Positions 54,304 to 63,343 of a stretch of DNA of 64,000 nucleotides are shown one piece after another. The position numbers and the translations under genes are program-made. A model generated the notes under the pieces. That model had not been told where the DNA came from. It was given only the letters and a program-made list of their open reading frames with translations, and made no database searches. Source of the stretch: Trichomonas vaginalis G3. Lineage: Eukaryota > Parabasalia > Trichomonadida > Trichomonadidae. The DNA lies in the NCBI RefSeq assembly GCF_026262505.1, contig NC_067204.1, positions 19,632,860-19,696,859 of the forward strand. Direction: 5' to 3'. Position 1 is the first letter of the stretch. Every line of letters begins with the position of its first letter.

Positions 54304-55605
54304 TAGGGTGTCCAAAGGTGCGTTTAGCACAGCGCTCTATATGAGACTATTAAAGGAGATATATGCTGATTATAAATATATAATAAAAAATATGAATATA
54401 TGTATATGATGAGTAAGTTGTATTTTGGCGCCATGCCGGGATATAAAATGAATTTTGAGACAAGAGGCGGTTTCGCGGGAAGTTTTGGCGGGATTTTTTT
54501 CATTTTTTTAATGAATCATAAAGAAAACATCCTCGCTCTTGCAAAAAAATGCAAAGACTGTAAAAAAATCTACGAGACATTGGTAAAATGCTTCGGTATG
54601 GATGCTCCTAGCTATTCCACTGTAACGTATCATGTTAGGATGTATCACTTCATGAACAAAAAGGCGCCCATCATAAAAATTGACAAAAAATCGCCGGATC
54701 AAAGAAAAATCAAAGCAATTCTTCAAGCGCTAGATGAAGACCCAAGAGCATCACTCAGAAGGATAGAGGAGATGACAAAGATACCACGTACAATAGTCAG
54801 TTATTATCTGCAAATTATTTGAACTACAAACTAGCGTATACACGTTGGGTTCCGCACAACCTTAATTCAGTTCAAAAAAAAATCTAGAGTCCAATCTTCG
54901 AAAGAGCTCCTCTCTATATTGGTGCGTATCAATCCAAGAAGTTTCGCTTTTTAGTAACAGGGGACGAGTCTTGGTTTCAATATGCAATAGAAGCCAAAAT
55001 CATGTGGATCCCGAAGGATGAAAATCCGCAAACATTCCCGAAGAAAAAATTGACACACCAATGATTATGTTGTCGGTTTTTTGGGGCGTGAATGGTATCA
55101 TCGCAATTGATATTCTTCAAAAACCTAATACGATGAATGCTCAGTATCTAATTGACAATGTTCTTACTCAAATTATCAATTCTGATGAGTTTGAGAAATC
55201 CAAACAACAAAAACAAAAGTTTGCAATTCATTTTGATAATTCAAGAGTTCACAAAAGTCATAAGGTAATGAATTACTTGGTGGAAAACAATGTCAAAGTT
55301 GTTCCAAACCCAATTTATTCACCTGATATTGCACCCTCTGACTTTTATTTATTCGGCACGCTAAAAAAGAGAGCTGAAGGACGCGAATTCGCGAGTACAG
55401 ATGATCTTGAAAATTTTGTAAGAGAGCAATTTGAGCAATTTTCTCATGATGATTTAAAGCGTGTCTTTCAAGCCTGGATCGATCGCTGCGAACGCGTGAT
55501 TGAATCCAATGGTGATTATATTTAAATAAACTTTATATATATGTAACTTGTTTATTTCTATTCGCAGTATTCAGGTTTGTGCTAAACACACCTTTGGACA
55601 CCCTA
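54304..55605 (+). mobile_element. Mariner element (Tvmar1-like), copy 5
   Basis: A 1302-bp element, TA at 54302-54303 and 55606-55607, near-identical to copy 4 and followed by the same spacer and element A. It differs from copy 4 by a few substitutions and indels, including the threonine codon in STDDLENF. Confidence 0.95.
54511..55525 (+). pseudogene. Mariner transposase, copy 5, frameshifted
   Basis: Same protein as copy 4. The first part is open to 54822, where loss of two bases in the ctgcacaatt stretch (HNYLNYK region) ends it early. Further one-base changes lie near 54880-54925, and the shared one-base loss before the second half is present. The second half, 55061-55525, is open and holds the HFDNSRVHK and YSPDIAPSD catalytic motifs. 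Confidence 0.92.
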
Positions 55606-55877
55606 TATGAAAAGAAAGAGAATGTCATAAAACAATGATTAATATTGTAATGCATGAAAAATAGCGTGACTTCACTTTTGACAGTTTACAAATGTAAAGT
55701 GTTGCATCCTTAAAAACTGGGAAATATATACATTCATGAATTATCTGAGAAAGGGACAAACTATCCAGTGTCACTTTTCAAAGGAATAAAAAAAATAATA
55801 AAGATGGGGAACAGGACAAATTTGCCACACGGCACTTTTTTAAAAAAAAATTAATGGAGCGGAGCGATACTCTGCTG

Positions 55878-56174
55878 CAGGAGCCCCAAGGCTCCCAATC
55901 ATTACGAAAGGGAGCCTCAGGGCTCCTGAGAATCCATCAGCAGAGGCCTTTTCATTTGGCCTCTGCTGATCAAAGATTCGGCGAAGCCATTCTTCGTCTC
56001 AGGAGCCCCAAGGCTCCCAATCATTACGAAAGGGAGCCTCAGGGCTCCTGAGAATCCATCAGCAGAGGCCTTTTCATTTGGCCTCTGCTGATCAAAGATT
56101 CGGCGAAGCCATTCTTCGTCTCAGGAGCCCCAAGGCTCCCAATCATTACGAAAGGGAGCCTCGGGGCTCCTGAG
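55878..56174. repeat. 122-bp GC-rich hairpin tandem repeat in element B
   Basis: Units begin at 55878, 56000 and 56122 (the last partial). Each holds three palindromes: aggagccccaaggctccc with gggagcctcagggctcct; atcagcagaggcc with ggcctctgctgat; and a short cgaag/cttcg stem. The GC content stands out sharply from the AT-rich surroundings. A 65-residue open frame across it (55854-56051) is palindromic repeat and not a gene. Confidence 0.93.
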
Positions 56175-56460
56175 AAACCTCTTTGAGAAGGTTTTCTTAA
56201 AGAAAACCTTCTCAAAGATGATTGTCAGCATTCACTCAAAATCTACCAAGAGTTTCAAAGTTTCAAATCTATCTGAAATGAAGCTTTGAATCTATTGTAT
56301 ATCTAATTGTAGAGGTACCTTTTCAAAATGTCTTCTATTGATTAAATTTAATCAGTAAAAGTCATTTTGAAAAGGTACATCTCTATAATTGCTATTGAGC
56401 ATTCACTCTTGGAACCTTGGAGCTCTTGTGTAGTGCATGAAAACTCCAAGATTCTAGCAT
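56175..56460. repeat. Further long hairpins in element B
   Basis: A stem ctttgagaaggttttctt with aaagaaaaccttctcaaag lies at 56180-56217. A larger one pairs agaggtaccttttcaaaatg (about 56311) with cattttgaaaaggtacatct (about 56371). The rest of B to its right end is AT-rich with no recognisable gene. Confidence 0.85.
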
Positions 56461-56922
56461 AAAACATATATCATAGACATAATTTCTTCAAATATAATTT
56501 AAGGTTATTTTTTAAAAAAAATAGAAAAGCATAATTTAAGGTTATTGAAAAAGTGACACCTGGCAAATTTGTCCCGCACTCGAATTATCTTGTATATTAA
56601 TTGAAAATCCATAAAACCCTAACAATATTTTTTCTTAAAAAAAACTATAAAAATATAAATAAAATTAATCGTGAAATAAAAATATTTGATATTAGAATTT
56701 TATTGGAAAAATAAAAAACTTAATATTTTAAAGAAATACTTAAATACATGAATGTTTTAACTTTTACATTATCATATAGACTCTCAAATTATTGATTGGA
56801 AACGGTTTGAGGTTTATCAATTTAAAAAAATTGTGAGTTTTTTAGATTTTTGGCAATGTTAAACGGTTAATTTTTTGTCAAAAAAATTATTTCGAATTTC
56901 CGAAATTTTTGACATTTTGGCT

Positions 56923-57602
56923 GAGAACTATGGTCTGCGAGGTACATAGATAGAATCAGTACCTCGCAGACTATAGTTCTCTATATGGCGCCGAAAATTT
57001 TTGGTGAAATGTCGTCGCATTTCACCAAAAATTTTTCGGCGCCATAGGAAGAATTGGAGGGTGTGAGATACTATTACATGCTATAGTACTCACACCCTCC
57101 AATTCTTAGCCAAAATGGCTAAAAATTGGGTGCAATGTAAAAAATTGCACCCAATTTTTAGCCATTTTGGCTGAGAACTATGGTCTGCGAGGTACATAGA
57201 TAGAATCAGTACCTCGCAGACTATAGTTCTCTATATGGCGCCGAAAATTTTTGGTGAAATGTCGTCGCATTTCACCAAAAATTTTTCGGCGCCATAGGAA
57301 GAATTGGAGGGTGTGAGATACTATTACATGCTATAGTACTCACACCCTCCAATTCTTAGCCAAAATGGCTAAAAATTGGGTGCAATGTAAAAAATTGCAC
57401 CCAATTTTTAGCCATTTTGGCTGAGAACTATGGTCTGCGAGGTACATAGATAGAATCAGTACCTCGCAGACTATAGTTCTCTATATGGCGCCGAAAATTT
57501 TTGGTGAAATGTCGTCGCATTTCACCAAAAATTTTTCGGCGCCATAGGAAGAATTGGAGGGTGTGAGATACTATTACATGCTATAGTACTCACACCCTCC
57601 AA
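56923..57602. repeat. Three tandem triple-hairpin modules of element A2
   Basis: Modules begin at 56923, 57173 and 57423, period exactly 250 bp. Each has the same three palindromes as in A1. Between modules there is a fourth palindrome built of agccaaaatggctaaaaatt and gggtgcaatgtaaaaaattg stretches (about 57107-57172 and 57357-57422). The three modules are virtually identical, so the expansion, or a contraction in A1, is recent. Confidence 0.95.
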
Positions 57603-58161
57603 CTCCCAATCAAAATCGCATAAAATTTGCTACTTATCTTCAGATTACCTCCCATTATAAAATATATCCTTGCTATCTCATCGTCCTATACTTCCACCCT
57701 ATTGTATTTAAAAATATAAAATTTTTTGATAATATATTTTTATATCTTGAATTTTCAAACAATATATTCACAGATAATATAATGGGAAATCTATCTCAAC
57801 CTAGCCTTAAAGTACCAAACTCCTGCTTGCATTCTCACTCACAAATATTAAACATCCATCTCCAAAAAACTAAATTCTTCACAATTTTTTTTTAAAATTG
57901 AGAACATAAAAAACGTATGCATTCAATAATTTAAGATACTAACAAATATTAAAAACTTCAAAATATCAGATAATAACGTTTTTCAATTAAAAAAATATCG
58001 TTTTGCTTTTCAATTCGAACATAAATCTTAAATATTTTTAATTAATATCTGATTTCCAGCATTATTATCCATTTATAAATCTGACAAATAAATGACAAAA
58101 CCATCATAAATAGTGTCACTTTTTGTCAAAAGTGAAGTCACGCTATTTTTCATGCACAACA

Positions 58162-58238
58162 AATATGAAAAGAAAGAGAATTCCATAAAACAATGATTAA
58201 TATGAAAAGAAAGAGAATAAGTTTCATGTTAACATCTG
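58162..58238. repeat. Satellite remnant and ankyrin segment cut by the Polinton
   Basis: Two satellite units, then the first 20 bases of an ankyrin-derived segment (from 58219), which stops where the Polinton begins. The sequence equals that to the right of A1 up to this point, so the segmental duplication reaches at least here. Confidence 0.9.
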
Positions 58239-58523
58239 AGTAGTATATATTGCGGGTTTTGTGACTTTTTTTGTAAACGTAAGAATTCATACATTTTTGA
58301 GCGATTTTGTATCATTTTTTTTTACATATGAAGTAAAAAATGTATGATTTTTACGGTTTTTATTCTTACGTTTTTGAATAAATCAAGATTTAAAAATTTT
58401 CAGAATCGTAAGAAATTTTCACTAAACCCATACATAATGAAATAAAAAAAATAAAAAAAATAAAAAAATAAACTTTAAAAATTCATGTCTTACATTTTTT
58501 GAATAATTTATTTTTTAATTTGT
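58239..58523. repeat. Polinton terminal region with nested inverted repeats
   Basis: About 285 bp without a gene, probably the left terminal repeat and leader. A nested palindrome pairs aacgtaagaat (about 58277) with attcttacgtt (about 58361), and inside it atacattttt with aaaaaatgtat. A-rich and T-rich runs follow up to the first start codon. Whether it is a true terminal inverted repeat needs the other end. Confidence 0.6.
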
Positions 58524-59636
58524 ATGAAAATGAGTGTCAAAACTAACAACGTTAAAAAATTGGGATTCACAAATGAGGAAATAAAGGATATATTAGAGGA
58601 AGCGGGTTATGAGGTTAGTAAATATTATTTAAGAAATTGTCAAAAATTCGCGGAGTTTTTAAATGAGTTTGATTATGATAGAAAAATGAATAAAGATGAT
58701 GTTATAAATTTCTTATATCCCACATCTGAAGAAGAAAAACCTAAAGAACCTGATGTTTTCCCTGAATATTATGAAGAACGGATTAAAGATGATGAATATG
58801 ATGAAATTGAAAGACTGGAAAAAATAAGAGATGAAATAGATGAAAAAATTAAGGAATTAAGAGAAGTTGAAAAATATAATGAGAATGAAGTAGAGGGTTT
58901 AATGAATATCCCAGCTTCAGAATCAGAAGTTCAAAAATCTCATGAAGAAAGATATAAAAATTATGTCTCAGAATCAACACAAAATTTATTAGATGGTGAA
59001 ATAGACGAAACACTTTCAGAAGAAGGTACTAAATTTATTCATAAACATAAGTTACAATTTATTGACGATGGAGATTATCCATGTATATTACTTTCACCTC
59101 CTCTTGATTCTGAAAAATTCAAAAAAGCACTGAAAAATGTAACATATGCAACAAATACGATTAAGAAAGAAGACCATGATATTTACACAAATTATTATTT
59201 AAATAAATGTGCAGGTGTTGATAAAGTTTTTGATTTGTTAGATAAAATATCAAAAGAAACAATTGGTACATATAAAATTTTATGCGATTGTGGTTTCATT
59301 ATTGAAGATACTAATAATGTTTCATATGAAAGAACAGCACCGAAGGAAGACGAAGTTGAAAGGTCTATACCATTCGTTATTAAGAATATAAAAGATATGA
59401 AAACTTATAAACATTATATTTATTCATTTATTTCAGAAAAAATGGAAGCAACCCATAAAACATCATCTCATCATTTTATAGCTATTCATACATTCCTTTT
59501 CAAAGTTGTGAAATTAAATAAGACAGGAATTAGATTTAATGTATCAGGGTACGCATTCTTGAGTAAATTAAAATGTATTCGTCACGTCGCAGATGATAAA
59601 AATTTATGTGTTCTTAATTCATTTTATGGACTTTAG
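58524..59636 (+). CDS. Polinton-encoded protein of unknown function, acidic with coiled coil
   Basis: 370 residues, open throughout. I do not recognise it. The start is ATG at 58524, with a second ATG two codons on that may be the real start. The first ~65 residues look helical (NEEIKDILEEAGYEVSKYYL). Residues about 88-118 form a strongly charged coiled coil (EIERLEKIRDEIDEKIKELR). The remainder is mixed, with a C-x-C pair in ILCDCGFIIEDT and a basic, aromatic C-terminal part. It stands upstream of the polymerase on the same strand with 64 bases between, so it belongs to the Polinton. A structural or DNA-handling role is possible but not shown. Confidence 0.7.
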   Translation: MKMSVKTNNVKKLGFTNEEIKDILEEAGYEVSKYYLRNCQKFAEFLNEFDYDRKMNKDDVINFLYPTSEEEKPKEPDVFPEYYEERIKDDEYDEIERLEKIRDEIDEKIKELREVEKYNENEVEGLMNIPASESEVQKSHEERYKNYVSESTQNLLDGEIDETLSEEGTKFIHKHKLQFIDDGDYPCILLSPPLDSEKFKKALKNVTYATNTIKKEDHDIYTNYYLNKCAGVDKVFDLLDKISKETIGTYKILCDCGFIIEDTNNVSYERTAPKEDEVERSIPFVIKNIKDMKTYKHYIYSFISEKMEATHKTSSHHFIAIHTFLFKVVKLNKTGIRFNVSGYAFLSKLKCIRHVADDKNLCVLNSFYGL

Positions 59637-59700
59637 CCCTGGACTTTAAAAAAAATAAACTTTATTTTTATTTATTTTTTAATTTTTTATTCTTACATAA

Positions 59701-62700
59701 ATGAACAAAAACGGAACAGCTAAAATGAATGATAATCAAATAAGAGCCGAAGGTAGAAGGTTATTTAAACGCTTCTATAACATTCCTGATGGTGTTAATC
59801 CTAAAACTCGTAGAAGCTATTTAAATGAAGCAATAGATGCATATGAAGGGTTCGACATTTCATCAGAAAGTGAGAGGTTAGCAAGAATGTTAAACGTTAA
59901 TATTGATTTTTATTATTGTGACCCTCAACCAGAAGACGTAGACATTAACAAGGTAGACTTTCCATTAGTGGAATCAATAATGATAGATCCAGAATTTGAA
60001 ACAGTAAATATTTTATTAACACAGAGTCCATGTGGAAAACTTCACGCTGACAGAATAACAGACGTTGAAGCACTCACCGGCTATAAAGTTTGTCCATATT
60101 GCAAAGAAGAAGTTTATTCTATCCGTGATGATCCGGAAAGGAAAAACCAAAGAAGATTTTTAAAACATTGTGAGAAATGTAAAGAAAATAATGGAAGATT
60201 AATTCAAGACGTTCAATTGCAAAACACACAACAACCATATGCACCACATATCACGAAACAGAAGATATATCAATGGCTATTAGCACATAATTTGCAGGAA
60301 TATTATAAACCAACAAGATATTATATTACTTTTGACTTCGAAACATTAGAGACTAAAGAAGAACTTCAACTTTCTGAATGTGCAACTTTGAACGCTTACT
60401 TAAAACCATTTATGGTATCATCAACTGTCAAAATAAAGCCGCAAACGGACTCTTTGAGTCCTGAAGGTCTTTCAGACCGAAGCGGCGAGGTCGTAGACCG
60501 TGATAAAACATTTACGAGGAATTTTTGCTTAACATCAAGTGATTCGTTCATCTCTGATTGGATTGAATTTTTATTTTCAACCTGTTCATTAGTTGCTAAA
60601 TCAAATATTGAACAATATGAAGAATTAATGAAGCCGCAAACGGACCAAACGGCGGGGACTTTGTCTCATACATTAAATGAGAAACAAAAGGAAGCAATGA
60701 AAGAGCTTTTAGATGAAGAATTTAATAAAGTGAATATCATAGGTTTTAATTCGGGAAAGTTTGATTTAAATTTAATTCTTCGTGATTTAAACACTGCAAA
60801 ATGGAAAATAAAATCAATGCTGGGTTCATCTTCTCAATTTAAGCAAATCATTGTAAAGAAAACAAACTGTCCATATGAATTAAGATTTATTGACATCAGA
60901 AATTATATAGCGGGTGGAACATTAGACCAATTCACTCAAGATTTCGGAAACAATAAATCACGTGTTAAATCCTTTTTCCCTTATCAATTCATCACGTGGG
61001 AAAATTACGAAGATGAATTATATAAAAAGGAACCATTCACGAAAGATTCATTTTATTCAGCATTAACTCAAGAAACAATATCCGATTCAGATTATCAAAT
61101 ATATCTCAATGATGCTAAAAATTTTGAGAATAGATTAGAATATTTTATTCATTATTGCAATAAAGACGTTGAAATTATGATTAACCCAATTGATAAAATT
61201 ATTGAAGAAACATTTGTTTATAAAATTGACATGCTTCATAATCTTTCTTTATCATCGAATGCATCAATGATTCGTTACGCGTTAGCATATAAGAACTTCA
61301 ATCCTAACGAAACATATCCAGAAGAAGAAAATGTGGAATCAAGTTTTGAATTAACGAAAAAGTATTGAAATATAAAATTGATTCATATAAGAAACAAGAT
61401 GAAAAAGCAGAAAGGGATACTAAAAACAATGTTTCAATGGATGACTATCAATACTATCACGATTTAATCCTTTCATCTAAATGCAAAATGTGTGGTAAAG
61501 CGTTTACATATGCTAATAAACCAACATTAGATAGAATCGATAATGAAAAACCACATACCAAAGAAAATTGTCAGTTAATGTGTTGTTATTGCAATGTCGT
61601 AAAATCAAATAAAGATGAAGATGTTCAACGTTTAAGAATCAATTTAAGAAATTATACATTAAAAAATAATTTACCAATGACTCTAGATTCAGTTGAAGCT
61701 TATCACATCCTCCGTAATGGAATTACTGGTGGTTTATCAAATGTTCAACATAGAGTAAATCTTAAAGGAATCACGCACATTAATAAACTTTCATATAATC
61801 CAGAAACTAAAACTGTATCAAATGAGGACACTTCCAACATTATGACTCATTTCGTTGGTGTTGACTTTAATTCATTATATCCTTCATCATTTTCATCTAA
61901 TCCTCATGATTTCATTCAATATACTGACCATAAAATGTATATGCCGGGAAGATTGAATGGTGTTATCATTTGTGATACAGCAACAAAGAAAGCAAAAGCA
62001 CTGGGAATAATTAAGAAGAAAAATACTTTATTCGTGGCTGAAGTAAAGGGTCACATTGATGAAAAATACATTAATGATTACATAAACTTTTTACCAATAA
62101 TAAGAAACTTTGATATTATCACAGATGAAAAAACAATTGGTGTTTTATGTATAATTACATGAAATCAAACAATCTACCAGTTGACCAGAAACAGAGGAAA
62201 TTAACTCAGTTAGCATCAACACACAACCAATATCAACCATTTTCTTCTTATTATCTTTGGTATCTAATAGACAGATTTCATTTTATCATTGATGACATTC
62301 AATCAATTTTAACATTTACGAAAAATACTTGTTTTAATGAATTTGCGAATGAATTTATGAACGAAAGACAAAAGGCTGAATTAGAAGGAAATAAAGGAAA
62401 AAGTTTATTTTGCAAGATTTCACTTAATGGATCATATGGTTACGATGCAATGAATACACAAAATTACGCAAAGACTAAAATAATGAATGCACAGAAGGCA
62501 CGCGTTGCATGTATGTCAAATAAGTTTAAAAACATAAGAGAAATAGGAGAGGATACGTATCAAGTGATGCTTAAAGATAGATTTTATAGATGTGATACAT
62601 GTTTACAAGAGGCATTCTTCACTTTAGATAACGCAAAATACTGGTATTTGGTTTTCATTTATGATTTTATGTATAAATGCATGGATGTTAATCGTTTTCA

Positions 62701-63241
62701 TTTCATTGAAGGTGATACTGATTCATCTTATTGGGCAATCGCTGGCGACCCAAATCTTCCTAACACTCAAGCATTTCAAGCAATTGTAACCGATAAAAAA
62801 TTTTATGATAAAAACATTTACAAATTCGCACCTTTTGATTTCTTCTGTTTTAATGAGAAATTTAAACCTAAATTAAAGAATAAAGCTGAAGAAAAAGCAC
62901 ATGAGAAGAAGTTATTGGGTTTAGCAATTGAGAAACAAGGTGATAACATGGTTGCTTTATGTCCTAAGTGTTATACTTCATTCAACGGTTCAATTGATGG
63001 AAGTGATTTTAAAAAGATTGCACAAAAAATGAAAGGAGTTAGTTTACGACAAAATAAACAATTAACACCTAAAAATTATTTGGATATAATAAATGATAAA
63101 GTGATATTTGATGGTCAGAATATTAATTTACAACTTAAAAACGGGTCAATGACTCGCTTAACAATCGGTAAGACTGCATTAACAGGAGCACACACTAAGG
63201 CTGTATGTTGTGAAAATGGATGTTGTATGCCATTTATTTAA
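59701..63241 (+). pseudogene. Polinton protein-primed DNA polymerase B with HNH-type segment (broken)
   Basis: Family-B DNA polymerase of the protein-primed kind that replicates Polintons. Parts in order: an N-terminal C-x2-C / H-x3-C zinc-finger-like motif (CPYC to HCEKC, about 60091-60180); exonuclease motifs FDFET (60331), GFNSGKFDLNL (about 60740) and YCNKDVE (about 61155); an HNH-like segment with CKMC, LDRIDNEKPHTKENCQLMC and CNVVKSNKD (about 61480-61615); polymerase motif A DFNSLYPSSF (about 61860); motif B KISLNGSYGYD (about 62413); motif C EGDTDSSYW (about 62708); and a cysteine-rich C-terminal part. All core catalytic motifs are visible. It is broken, with about two breaks, and is treated as a fossil. 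GC-rich palindromic inserts lie between the first two exonuclease motifs. Confidence 0.92.
60437..60664. repeat. GC-rich palindromic inserts inside the polymerase gene
   Basis: At 60437-60500 the coding sequence contains gccgcaaacggactctttga and a ggtctttcagacc palindrome plus a related gaggtcgtagaccg. At 60631-60664 the words aagccgcaaacggac recur. Both are in frame and far more GC-rich than the surrounding gene. A related pair of words (gccgcaaa and ggtccttcagacc) occurs in the next gene at about 63673 and 63718. Confidence 0.6.
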
Positions 63242-63343
63242 TAAAATGCCACAGAAGAGACAAAAGGAACCGTAAATAATGGTTTTGATACTATGATTCA
63301 AAGAGGCGGGCACCCTTAAAACACTTATTTTATTTTTATATAA

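Larger units (their letters stand above)
55747..56581. mobile_element. Mutator-like element B nested in A2, with a composite left end
   Basis: An 835-bp insertion flanked by a perfect 9-bp duplication gaattatct (55738-55746 and 56582-56590), as for Mutator-like elements. The right end reverse-complemented reads gagtgcgggacaaatttgcc. The outermost 59 bases of the left end instead match the left end of element C (gagaaagggacaaactatcc). Directly after them, at about 55807, comes a second, degraded left end (ggacaaatttgccacacggc) that pairs with the right end. It therefore looks like a B-type element carrying a C-type end. The interior is hairpins and a 122-bp tandem repeat; no transposase. Confidence 0.8.
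55646..58161. mobile_element. Hairpin-bearing DNA element A, copy 2, with nested insertion
   Basis: Same ends and AATAT flanks (55641-55645 and 58162-58166) as A1. Length is 2516 bp because element B (835 bp plus its 9-bp duplication) sits inside and two extra 250-bp hairpin modules are present; subtracting these gives the 1171 bp of A1 almost exactly. Outside those two differences the sequence is nearly identical to A1. No gene. Confidence 0.8.

Noticed and set aside
55854-56051. A 65-residue frame in element B
   Set aside because: It is the palindromic 122-bp repeat read through; the same peptide words recur with the hairpins.
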